A stretch of 64,000 bases of DNA, taken from Meconema thalassinum. Lineage: Eukaryota; Arthropoda; Insecta; Orthoptera; Tettigoniidae. The notes beneath the pieces were generated by a model. It made no database searches and was not told the DNA's origin. It was given only the letters and a program-made list of their open reading frames with translations. Below, piece after piece: positions 54,481 to 64,000 of this stretch; the first letter of the stretch is position 1, and each line of letters opens with the position of its first letter. Position numbers and translations under genes: made by a program. Location: positions 235,244,297 to 235,308,296 of the forward strand of contig OX336396.1 in assembly GCA_946902985.2 (NCBI GenBank), given 5' to 3'.

Positions 54481-56070
54481 AAGATGTTCAGTAAAGAACA
54501 TATAGCCTACTTTCTCCTAAATGCATGGGTATTGTTATAACTCTTTGTCCTTTTCAAGGAGTATGATTGAATGTTGGTTGTAGGAGCTTGTTGAAATACA
54601 ACGTGCTATAGGGATATTAAACATGAATATGAGGTGCCCTTTGCTAGTGCTACCTCTGTACCAAATTTCGTTCAATTCGGTTTCACCGTGTTTGAATTGA
54701 TAGGGGGAATCGATTTGCACACATACTTGGCCACCATCTGCAAACTATTGGGCTGATGCTCTTGCAGTTTGGTCAGAATATGTTTCCCACATAAAGATAT
54801 GGTGTTGCAAAATTAGGTAGAGACTAGATTATTAGGTTGGTCGTAATTACATTTTAGCTTTTAACATTTGGGTGGCCGCGATTACGTTTCCATCAAGATA
54901 GCGGTGATATAAAACATGACACTGAGGTGCCCTTTGCTAGTGCTACCTCTGTACCAAATTTCGTTCCATTCGGTTCCACCGTGTTCGAAATAATAGGGGG
55001 AATCAATTTTGACATAAAGATGGCCACCATCCGCAAACTATTTGGCTAATGACCTATTAGATTGGTCAAAGGATGCTCCCTCCATAAAGGTATGTTGTTG
55101 CAAAGTTTGGTAGAGTTCGGATGGTTATGTTAGTCGTAATTTGATTTAAGCTTTAAACATTCGTGTGGCCGCCATTACGTTTCTGTCAATATGGTGGCGA
55201 TATTAATCATGACACTGAGATGCCCTTTGCTAGTGCTATCTCTGTACCTAATTTCGTTCCATTCGGTTTCAGCGTGTTTGAATTAATTGGGGGAATCGAT
55301 TCTGACACAAAGATGGCCGCCATCCGCAAACTATTAGGCGAATGACCTATTAGATTGGTCAAAGGATGCTCCCTCCATAAAGGTATGTAGTTGCAAAATT
55401 TGGTAGAGATCGGATGATTAGGTAAGTCGTAATTTGATTTAAGCTTTGAACATTCGTGTGGCCGCCATTACGTTTCAGTCAAGATGGTGGCGATATAAAA
55501 CATGACACTGAGGTGCCCTTTGCTAGTGCTACCTCTGTACCAAATTTCGTTCCATTCGGTTCCACCGTGTTCGAATTAATAGGGGGAATCAATTTTGACA
55601 TAAAGATGGCCGCCATCCGCAAACTATCAGGTGAATGACCTATTAGATTGGTCAAAGGATGCTCCCTCCATAAAGGTATGTAGTTGCAAAATTTGGTAGA
55701 GATCGGATGATTAGGTAAGTCGTAATTTGATTTAAGCTTTGAACATTTGTGTGGCCGCCATTACGTTTCCGTCAAGATGGCGGCGATATAAAACATGACA
55801 CTGAGGTGCCTTTTGTTAGTACTACCTCTGTACCAAATTTCGTTCCATTCGGTTGCACCGTGTTCGAATTAATAGGGGGAATCGATTTTCACACAAAGAT
55901 GGCCGCCATCCGCAAACTATTACGCTGATGACCTATTGGTTTAGTCAAAGGATGCTCCCCCCATAAAGGTATGTCGTTGCAAAATTTGGTAGAGATCGGA
56001 TGATTAGGTTAGTCGTAATTTGATTTAAGCTTTGAACATTTGTGTGGCCGCCATTACGTTTCCGTCAAGA
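54481..56070 (+). mobile_element. NC1-type element occupying the gap in the right arm
   Basis: Starts with hairpin TGTTCAGTAAAGAACA (54485) and TATAGCCTACTTTC, then four to five modules of about 290 bp (GTGGCCGCCATTACGTTTC; CCTTTGCTAGTGCTACCTCT). The microsatellite and right hairpin are missing. It ends at AAGA (56067-56070), shared with the Polinton sequence. It replaces the polymerase segment equivalent to left-arm 49903-52270. Confidence 0.82.
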
Positions 56071-57128
56071 ATAGTGAGGATAAGATGATGTTCTCTCTAC
56101 ATGCCCCACTGCTGGATGGAGAGCTGAGGTTACAGCCCACGCAAAACATGCTTGATCACTATTCAAAACATTCACAACAGCTATCTTACGTTTGATCCAT
56201 GCTGGCAAATCAATGTATGATGATGCTCGAAGGGGATTATATTTATTCATGTTGGTTTCTAAATAAAGTACTTCAACCAATGCCCAGCCCGACTCCCTTT
56301 CCTGGAACTCTTCACTCTTCACAATGATAGCACTTGATATATTTCGATACATATCACTAATATTAGTTCATTCGCTAACAATTATGTTTTTTGTATTAAA
56401 GGATTTGATATCCATAATTTCACCGTCACTCCCAGTTTTTACATAGAGTCCAAAAAGTTCAAAATTCATTTTAATTGTTTTATGCTCTAGTAAAACATTT
56501 TCTACTAAGCCAAACACAGTAGGTTGAACGTTCTGTAAAAATGTTTCAATACTTTGAGTTTTTTCTTCACTATAAAGTCTGTAACTAGCAATTCGACTTT
56601 TAAATGAACTACCAATTTGTTGAATATTTCCAGAATTTCTTTCATGGGAAGCGTTGTTTTTATGATTAATACTGCGTAAATGTCCATGAATGATTGATAA
56701 AGGTACTGTATATCAATATTACATACATCACAATGGGTTATCGAAGGTTCACCATTCTTCTTTCTTTTTGTTGCATGACTATTCTCACAATCTTGAGAAC
56801 GTTTACGCTTTTGAGCATCACATTCATTTAAAGGTTCCGTGCTAGTTGATGGTTTTACAGATTTCAATTCCTGTTGTTCTCCATGCACTTCAACCATGTG
56901 GAATTGATATCGCTTTACAGCAGAAAAACCAAGTTCACAAACTGAACACGAAAATGGTGCAGTACTGACATGTTTTAAATTTACATGTCGTGTAAGACTA
57001 TCCTGTCTGTTAAATGTTGTAGCACAATGACTGCATACAAACATTTTCTGATTATGTTTTGTACTTGCATGACGTTGAAGGCTGTCAGGTCTTGAGAACT
57101 GTTTCTTACAGTCACCACACTTGAACAT
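56071..57128 (-). pseudogene. polB: Zinc-finger/polymerase N-terminal segment, right arm
   Basis: The 57128-56505 frame gives the same C2H2 fingers as the left arm and then goes off frame at the same one-base loss as left 49262. The following segment (56352-56071) encodes ERESGWALVEVLYLETN and DQACFAWAVTSALHPAVGH. An extra in-frame TGA lies near 56370, where the left arm has TCA. It is cut by NC1 at 56070. Confidence 0.88.
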
Positions 57129-57357
57129 GATGATTACTTTCCAAGTTATCTATAAAATAAAGAAATCATAAATGTTAATAAAAGATAAAACAAAGTACAA
57201 TATAAATAGTTTAATTATATTCCAGTCAATGGTTATAGCAGGGTATTTAAATCGATCTGTGAACTCCTAGCAAGTCTAACTTCATGTAGTTCTAACTGGG
57301 TTTACTATATACCACTGTCACTGACACCTAGCGGTGAACATTGGAACTTGATAGAGT

Positions 57358-57622
57358 GGTAGAAACCAGCGGTCGCCAGTTAAGTGAGCTAAGTGTGGCG
57401 TCATAGCCAGTCTTAAAGCAATTCTAAACTTGTAGAAAGTGTCACGTGATAGAAACCAGCGATCGCCAGTTAAGTGAGCTAAGTGTGACGTCATAGCCAG
57501 TCTTAAAACAAGTCTAAACTTGTAGAACATGTCACGTGATAGAAACCAGCGATCGCCAGTTAAGTGAGCTAAGTATGACGTCATAGCCAGTCTTAAAACA
57601 AGTTTAAAATTGTAAAACATGT
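57358..57622 (-). repeat. 90-bp tandem repeat, right arm
   Basis: Mirror of 48346-48612, three units with the same order of variants. Confidence 0.9.
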
Positions 57623-58172
57623 CACATGACAAGGTTAAGTTAGGTAAAGTTAGGTTATGTTAGGTGAACTGAAGTTAAGTCTTTAAATATTCCCTCTGTC
57701 ACTGACACCTAGCAATAAACATTCAAACTTAATAGAGCGGTAATCAAAATCTAACCTACAAAATTAGCTTTACACACCATGGTCAAGTAGTTCCAACTTT
57801 TGACTGCCAAATATACCATTTTCACTAACATGTAGTGGTGAACATTGGAAAATATCACTCTAACTGTTTAAAAGTTATTAGAGGGAGCACTTACCTTTTT
57901 ATAATTTATCAACTGCTGTCACTGAATTAACAGATTATAGGAATCTGGTAACCTACAGGTACCCAATTATCTGCAAACAAATCAATCAATCAATCAATCA
58001 ATAAATACATTCCAATCAATAACTTCAACATCAATTAGTAATAAAAGACTACAATCCATTAATAATAAGTACTTACCATGCAAACTAATTTAATGATTTT
58101 CTACCAAAAAGGCTTTTTTTTTCAACTCTTGAGCAGTAATAGAGCACTGTTCACTCAAAGCGAGTAATAAAG

Positions 58173-58210
58173 ACTGACAGTAGGGAAATATATGACACCT
58201 CTCTTATATA
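58173..58210 (-). promoter_or_regulatory. TATA + Inr promoter, right arm
   Basis: Minus-strand TATATAAG (58203-58210) and TCAGT (58173-58177) as in the left arm. The flanking bases differ slightly (TTTATATAAG) but both core motifs are unchanged. Confidence 0.65.
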
Positions 58211-58865
58211 AACTCTCATCGCTCGTGTCAGCAGTTTTTTTGCAGATCATTGCAATTCCTTTCCCAATACAGTTGAGAGTCCAAAGTACACTAGGAACAC
58301 CTGTGTGGTATCCAATGACTGCTGACTTTGCACGATCATCACCCATTGTCTTGATCAACACCTGAGGTTTCAAATTACTGCAGCGTCAGTCATAGCAACC
58401 GCAGTGTGCGCTCTCTGGCATGTCAGCAACATGACACCGGAAGGAACACCTGTGTAATATCCAATAACTGCTAACTTTGCATGATCATCACCCATTGTCT
58501 TCATGAACACTTGCGGTTTCAAATTACTGCAGCGTTAGTCATAGCAACAGATCTGCGCGCTCTCTGCCATGTCTGTAATATGACACAGGAAATATAACAA
58601 GACGTCTTACTGCACGTGCCACCTCCACAGTTTTAACATCTTAAGAACATGTATTATTCTCTTTCAACTACAAATGACTCGTTAGAACCCATCCATCCAC
58701 CAAGTTAGATCCCTTGTATGTTCACATGTATTTCGTCACTTTCCTTTCATATCATTATCCCATTATAGTAGTCGGGTATTAGTGAACAACGTCAGTTCAA
58801 CACACACTGCTTTACACTCAAAATGTAGTTAGGCCCTTTGACATAATTTAAATTAATTCATGGGC

Positions 58866-59153
58866 TAGTCCGTAGGGACTAGTCCAAAGGGGCTCATCCA
58901 CAAGGACTCGTCCATAAGGACCTGCCCACAAGGACTCGTCAACAATGACCCGTCCACAGGGACTCGTCAACAAGGACCCGTCAACAATGACCTGTCATTA
59001 ATAACCCGTCCACAAGGACCTGTCAACAAGGAATCGTCAACAATGACCCGTCAACAATGACCCGTCCACAGGGACTCATCAACAAGGACCCGTCAACAAT
59101 GACCTGTCAACAATAACCCATCCACAGGGACCCGACCACAGGGGCTCGTCAAC
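58866..59153 (-). repeat. 14-bp minisatellite, right arm
   Basis: Reverse complement of the left-arm array, with slightly different unit order (a few units gained or lost). Confidence 0.92.
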
Positions 59154-59673
59154 AATAACAGAGGCTCTCGCCTCAAGGCCTGACAAGACCCTCTTTGATT
59201 ATCAGTTTGCCTATCGACAAGCACCACTTGGAAAACATTTTGATCACCCCTCGTGGGTTGGGTTAGGTTAGGTTACACTACAACCACCATCTTTAAAAAG
59301 CCCGCCCTCTTACAAAAGCCATGAGTCGACATGTGTGTAAAAAACGGAAAACAAGCATGTTAATTCATAGTGGCTTTCCATCGAACACATGTCTCTTGTG
59401 TAGAACAACGTTTCATTCCATATTGACATTCAAACTCTCACATGTTGCAGTTGGAAAGAGAGATTCTCTAAAAAATTAATATTTCACCCCCTAGTAGGGG
59501 TAGGTTTTATTTTGGGGTTGAAATATGTTATCCATTGGAAAGGGGGTGTCAGCCCGAGTTCAATGACACCTCGTACAAGTCTCTAGCCTGATTGGTTCGC
59601 GAGATATTGTCATTTTAGTATTCCAGCGGTGGAGCGGTGGCGGTGGGTTTTGAACTCTCACAAAACCACTACT

Positions 59674-60168
59674 GCCTTCATAGGGAATTTGAGGCTGCTT
59701 GAGCTTTTAGTTCTCACAGTCAAGTAGTGCAGTTGCACTCTATATAAAGGGAGGTAGCGCGCAGTTCGTTACTCCTGTGGGGCTCCGGGCGAGGACACCT
59801 AGAGCCCGCCGATGAGCCAGCTTGGTGTCCTAGGCGAAAACCAACACAAGACACGGCACAAACCTAGAAGAATTGTTGAGTTTTAATTCACCGGCCGTGA
59901 AAGCCAATATACCATCGTTTTGGAAGCCTTTATAGGGAGGTTGAGCTGCTTGAGCTTTCAGTTCTCGCAGTCAAGTAGTGCAGGTGCACTCTTTATAAAG
60001 GGAGGTAGCGCGTAGTTCGTTACTCCTGTGGGGGTCTAGGATGGTACACCAAGAGCTCGCCGATGAGCCAGCGTGGTGTCCTAGGCGAAACCCCACACAA
60101 GATACGGCACAAACCTAGAAGAATTGCTGAGTTTTAATTCACCGGACGTGAAAGCCAATATACCATCC
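59674..60168 (+). repeat. R units: two tandem copies of about 250 bp
   Basis: Units begin at 59674 (GCCTTCATAGGG) and 59926 (GCCTTTATAGGG). Each has a TATA box (CTATATAAAGGGAGG near 59740; CTTTATAAAGGGAGG near 59992) followed by GTTCGTTACTCCTGTGGGG and later CACAAGACACGGCACAAACC. The first six bases are the Polinton TSD. With 46196-46293 they formed one array before the Polinton entered. Function unknown; tandem TATA-bearing units recall LINE 5' UTR monomers or LTR pieces. Confidence 0.85.
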
Positions 60169-60310
60169 TTCATTGCTTGTTCGATGTATAGATTGAAAAG
60201 TATGAGTTATAAGTTGCAGCCTTGCTTTGCACCATTTTGAATACCAACTTCCCTCACATGTCCTTCGGCTCAAATAACTGCCGTCTAGCTTCTGTATCAA
60301 TCCTACTGGG
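60169..60310 (-). pseudogene. LINE-B second copy, upstream RT part
   Basis: CCTTCATTGCTTGTTCGATG on plus corresponds to LFNLYIEQAMK on minus, preceded by a GAKQGC-like RT block. It is the direct continuation of 46195 across the R array and Polinton (compare the uninterrupted CTAATTTCCTTCATTGCTTG at 44470). Confidence 0.8.
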
Positions 60311-60355
60311 CAGTAATGTAGGTCATAATTAGGTATTGTTACTTACTTACTGGTC

Positions 60356-60890
60356 GGAGCTACAGTACCTGAAGAACCTTGACCTCCTTTATCACCTGCC
60401 TACATTCATCTCTATCTTCCGCCTTCCTTCTCCAGTTCCTGATTCCCAGACTCCTAAGGTCGTCTTCCACGTCATCCATCCACCGTCTCTGTACGTGCCC
60501 AGCCCCTCTTATCCTCCCCTGCTTAATTTTCACCACAATATATGCCTGTCCAAAGAGTTCATGTAGTTCCTCATTTGTCTTTATTCTCCAAACTTCCTCC
60601 TCTCTCACTGGCCCGTATATTTTCCTCAGGATCTTTCCTTCCCATCTTCGCAGCCAGTCTTCTTCTCTTCTATTCAGAACCCTACCTTCCGATCCTTACA
60701 TAACCGCAGGTCTTACTTAGAATTGTAATGTAAATTTTTACTTTAGTATTCCTACTAACATTTATGGACTTAAACATGCTTTGCAGAGCGTAATATCATC
60801 TATCTCCACTTTTTATTCTTTCTTGAATTTCTACTGATGTTCTGTTATCCTCTATTTTTATTGAACCCAAATATTATATAATTAAAGTAG
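60356..60890 (-). pseudogene. LINE-D C-terminal fragment
   Basis: The minus strand reads KILRKIYGPVREEEVWRIKT, TNEELHELFGQAYIV, then RRWMDDVEDDLRSLGIRNWR and ends EVKVLQVL; upstream frames are broken. This is the typical C-terminal end of another non-LTR family. Confidence 0.83.
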
Positions 60891-60904
60891 TCTATTGTTA
60901 CCTT

Positions 60905-61095
60905 CAGTTTAAAGCATATGAAGGACGCAAAAGGAATATGAGCTATTTCATGATTTTTGGTCCATTTTCATCTTATAAAATCATCTTTTGTCCGTGTGAG
61001 TGTGCGTCCGTCCCCCTAATAAAATATGATATGCTGGAGTGATACAATGAAGATTGAAGCGATGTTCAGTTCCAGGGAAGGTATCGACAGTGACA
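60905..61095 (-). mobile_element. NC1-type right-end fragment
   Basis: The minus strand has TTTTATTAGGGGGACGGACG, then CACGGACAAAAGATGATTTTA, as at the right end of 32811-34336 but without a long microsatellite. Confidence 0.55.
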
Positions 61096-61099
61096 GTGC

Positions 61100-61262
61100 A
61101 ATACGAGAAATAGAGGGCGTTCGAGCCTTGATGCAGCGCAGATTAGTGTGTGAGCTGAGTTCTCACAGGATGCCTGGAGTAGAAGTGGGAAAACACAGAA
61201 AACCACTTCTAGGATGGACGAGGTGGGAATCGAACCCACCTCTTCTCAGTTTTTTCGCACGG
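61100..61262 (-). mobile_element. tRNA-derived SINE fragment
   Basis: Minus-strand GGTGGGTTCGATTCCCACC (B box, near 61225) with TCCTAGAAGTGGTTTTCTGT and AACTCAGCTCACACACTAAT downstream. Confidence 0.65.
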
Positions 61263-61383
61263 GGCAAGGTGTACCCCGTTCCAACATTCAGACCAGAATT
61301 AAGTTTCTTAGTTTTGTTGTTAATATTATTCATTTAGGAGTCTGTGACATCGTTGTCATTTTAGTATTGTGTATAGTTTTGAC

Positions 61384-61690
61384 GGGGGCTGCGTGGCGTA
61401 GTCGGTAGAGACGCTGAGCTTCTAATTTAAAGGGAGTGGGTTCGATCCCCACCCAGGTGGTGGATTTTAGAAACAAAACAACCACTTTCAGAAACGCAAA
61501 TAGCCCTGGGCTTCACTCAGCCTACACCCGAAATGAGTACCAGGGAAATTCCTGGGAGCAAAGACGACCGGGCGTGGAGTTGACAATTCCATCCCATCTA
61601 CAGTACTGTCGACCAAAGTATTATGTGCACTCGAGTTTGAAGGTTGTTTGGGAAGTAACCAATAGACCTACATAAAATCTAATAACATCA
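61384..61690 (+). mobile_element. tRNA-derived SINE
   Basis: GCGTGGCGTAGTCGGTAGAGAC (A-box-like) and GTGGGTTCGATCCCCACCC (B box) about 45 bp apart, then a body with CAGGGAAATTCCTGGGAG, ending near ATCTAATAACATCATC. The acceptor stem does not close, so it is not a tRNA gene. Confidence 0.7.
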
Positions 61691-62438
61691 TCATTTTCAG
61701 CGTTCTATTGTACGTTAGATCATGTAGGTTTGGAGTTATTAATTTATATTGTATAATTGTTATTGCAGTTGGAACACAAAAAGAGACCGTTTTTAAGTGT
61801 GTTTCAACCATGCGTCATATTTAAGAATTATTATCTCAAACACCCGTTGTCAGATCGAATCCAAATTTTAACACAATATACAAAGAAATGTTGTAATACT
61901 GGTTTATTTATTTCAAAATTTTGTGTGTCCAAGAAACAAAGTTGTTATGATTTTTGTAAGGTAACTTTTCTCTGCTCGGGGTGGTTGAAAAATGTAGTCC
62001 TTGGTCGCGTTGTAATCCTTGTAAATCAAAACGTTATGCTGTATGACTGTGAAATGCGTAAGTTAATTCACTTATTTTATATAGGTTTGTTTTTGTACGG
62101 GGAAATAAGACATGGTTCACCAGCTAGCCGCTCCGGGTAAAGCTGTACAGCGTTGCTGAGATGGAGCCTATAACTTAGAGCGAGGCGCGCCATGACGCGA
62201 CAGCACATATCCCTCTTGATTTAATGTACTATGGGGGTATAACAATTGTCTTGGTGAGAGAAACGTAAGAACCAACTTCCGCTTTAAGCCTCCCTAACGC
62301 TCATAAAACGGCACCTGCTGGACATGAAACACTTCTACAAGGCGTAGATCAATCGCTAGCCGGTTTCTTTGGTCACCGCTTGGGATGAGTTGGCCCTCAC
62401 GACTATACCTAGGTGTTAATCTATAATTACAAGATCCG
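61691..62438. other. Unassigned sequence
   Basis: The frame 61757-62140 has no recognisable domain. No repeat edge seen. Confidence 0.5.
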
Positions 62439-63265
62439 CCTTGTCAAACACTAGAAGGTAGTTCACTAATTAAAATATGCGTACATGTTTCGTTATTACA
62501 CTGATAACTATATCAACAAAGAACCAAAAGAAAATGGATAACCTTACAGAAATTCATTAATTAAAATAATTGAATGGACACAAGAGGGAACAGTAATTAC
62601 ATAATATTATAATCAATTAACCTTGAATAAACATATTATATCAAGGAACGTGGCCTATAGGTAGGATGTTGTTGAATGGCATGTGTTAATGCTTCCAGTC
62701 AGGCACAAAAGTATGATATAATGCGTACAAAAGATAAAGGTTATTCAATCTTGAATAGGATTGTTGGAAAACATCTATTGTTTATAAAAACCTAGATATA
62801 GGACGCTGTTGAATATCACGGGTTGTAGCTTCCAGCCAGGCACAAATAATGATATAATGCGTAGAAACACCTCAAAAAATAAAGGTTATTTAACCTTGAA
62901 ATATTGCTGGAAAAACATCTACCATTTATAAAAACGTAGCAATCAAAACGTTGAATACAATAACAAATTCTTAAGATTGGTTAAAACCAACTAACCTCGA
63001 ATAAGACATAGGAATTCTTGTTTTGGTTATCTCCGTAGATGTTCACAATTGTTCAAGTATATAAAACCATGAATTAAATATTCGAGTGTAATATATTAAT
63101 TGTAGGACGTACGGAATATATGGGTATTGATATGCCAAAACTGTAGATAACGTTAAGTTGAGAAAATATGATCAATTACAACCATTAAACATTGCATCAG
63201 AGGTTAACAATTTAATAACGAAACATGTACGTATATTTTAATTAGTAAACTGGATTTTGTCAGAT
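62439..63265. repeat. AT-rich region bounded by an inverted repeat
   Basis: TACTAATTAAAATATACGTACATGTTTCGTTATT-like arms, read in pieces: ACTAATTAAAATATGCGTAC at 62467 and its reverse complement at about 63215-63240. The arms of roughly 60 bp are imperfect. Could be a miniature inverted-repeat transposon. Confidence 0.6.
62663..62945 (+). repeat. Tandem duplication, two units of about 140 bp
   Basis: GGATGTTGTTGAATGGCATG...TTATAAAAACC (62663-62800) and GGACGCTGTTGAATATCACG...TTATAAAAACG (62801-62940) share GATATAATGCGTA and ATAAAGGTTATT. Confidence 0.8.
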
Positions 63266-63861
63266 GACCTGTGCTATTTTAATGTCTGTAATAAAGCGTG
63301 TGTGCGTGATGGGGGGAGGAAGGGAGTGAGAGCCAAGAATGTTAGCCACTGCACTACGAGGTAGTGTCAAAACTAGGTTGAAGTATATATCGCGATAGGT
63401 ACGTGTCCAGGGGAAATGTTTAGTGTAGTCGATGACGTACGGACTTTGGAGTTCGTTTGTTTGATGGTGTGACTTGAATTACTGCCATACTGATCAGCTG
63501 TAGTCACACGTGTACAAGTGGTAGGTGTGGTGGTGAGTTACAAATGTTGAAATAATAATTTCAATTGTTCAATTTAATTTAAAAGTTGTACCTTACTCTT
63601 CTAAAGCTATGATGAAACAATGCCATTTGTCGCTACTAGGTTAGACGACTGTCTGGACGAAAATTACTGATTGGTATACAAGCAAGGGTGTCTGGAGCCT
63701 AAACCGAACGTTAGGTATGTGTTTGTATGTAAAGCCTTATTAACACATAGAATTTAATACGTATTTATCGTTTAAAGTTTTAGTTTCATCTACGAAGTCA
63801 TTGATTCCACCATTTTGTCTAGAGAAATTTGTAGTGCAATGTATCGCGATTTATACTACTC
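63266..63861. other. Unassigned sequence
   Basis: Nothing supported; a GGGGGGAGGAAGGGAG tract at about 63312. Confidence 0.5.
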
Positions 63862-63945
63862 CGTAAATTTCTTGGTAGAGCCGGGAATCGAATCCGACCA
63901 CAGGTCTGACTGCCTACGATGCCATCCACTACACCACGAAATGAT
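63862..63945 (-). mobile_element. tRNA-derived SINE head
   Basis: Minus-strand TTCGTGGTGTAGTGGATGGC and GATTCGATTCCCGGCTCTAC (B box), similar to 9898-9992. Confidence 0.62.
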
Positions 63946-64000
63946 CTGAAAAACACACGACCTAACAATAATGAAAGTTCCTTTGCTATTCAGCAGCAGA

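Larger units (their letters stand above)
46294..59673. mobile_element. Polinton/Maverick-type element, inverted-dimer structure
   Basis: Termini AGTAGTGGTTTTGTGAG and CTCACAAAACCACTACT are exact inverted repeats and are flanked by GCCTTC on both sides, matching the 6-bp TSD and AG...CT ends of Polintons. Length is 13,380 bp. The terminal 3.6 kb (46294-49902 and 56067-59673) are inverted copies with roughly 1% difference by eye. Further inward, 53990-54480 (minus) again matches the left arm at about 52275-52490, so the whole element is a disrupted palindrome. The only recognisable gene is a family B DNA polymerase. No integrase, ATPase, protease or capsid gene is seen. Polintons replicate by protein priming from their ends, which could generate such inverted dimers by template switching (inference). 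Confidence 0.9.
56067..59673 (-). repeat. Polinton right arm of the inverted repeat
   Basis: Reverse complement of 46294-49902 with scattered substitutions (about six in the inner 460 bp by eye). Confidence 0.93.

Noticed and set aside
61384..61455. Functional tRNA gene
   Set aside because: Acceptor stem does not close and a SINE-like body follows.

Overview
The window is arthropod DNA, most likely from an insect with a large, transposon-rich genome. The signs are mariner, hAT, Polinton/Maverick and Ty3-like elements, several tRNA-derived SINE families, many decayed LINE tails, and a TATA + TCAGT (arthropod Inr) promoter. I found no host protein gene, rRNA or functional tRNA gene. Almost everything recognisable is mobile DNA in various stages of decay, often nested. 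The species cannot be fixed from the sequence.

Layout. 1-9897: a young Ty3-like LTR retrotransposon, cut by the left window edge. It has an intact 922-codon gag, a -1 slippery site and a protease, but the reverse transcriptase, RNase H and most of integrase are deleted. 9898-18936: SINEs, a LINE C-terminal fragment and two copies of a hairpin-ended non-coding repeat family (here NC1). 18937-19935: an internally deleted mariner with about 185-bp inverted ends sitting in a SINE. 19936-30570: LINE fragments of at least four families, SINEs with clean target-site duplications (TSDs), and microsatellites. 31195-34335: two NC1 elements head to tail. 34336-39300: hAT-like scraps around about 4 kb of unassigned sequence. 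40113-44607: more SINE and LINE pieces, one LINE interrupted by an NC1 element.

44608-60310 is the highlight. A minus-strand LINE (LINE-B) is interrupted by a tandem array of a roughly 250-bp unit with its own TATA box (R units). That array is split by a 13.38-kb Polinton/Maverick-type element (46294-59673) with AGT...ACT ends and a perfect 6-bp TSD (GCCTTC). The Polinton is a giant inverted repeat. Each arm starts with the same about 3.6 kb: minisatellite, TATA/Inr promoter, two 5'-leader introns, then a zinc-finger/protein-primed family B DNA polymerase gene. The left arm carries most of the polymerase as a pseudogene. The right arm has lost the middle of it, and an NC1 element lies in its place. 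No integrase, packaging ATPase, protease or capsid gene is visible, so the copy is non-autonomous and dead. Both arms share the same early frameshift.

60311-64000: a further LINE tail, SINEs, and AT-rich sequence with a tandem duplication flanked by an inverted repeat.

Family labels (LINE-A to E, SINE1 to 5, NC1, R) are mine. They rest on comparing copies within this window by eye; no database was searched.
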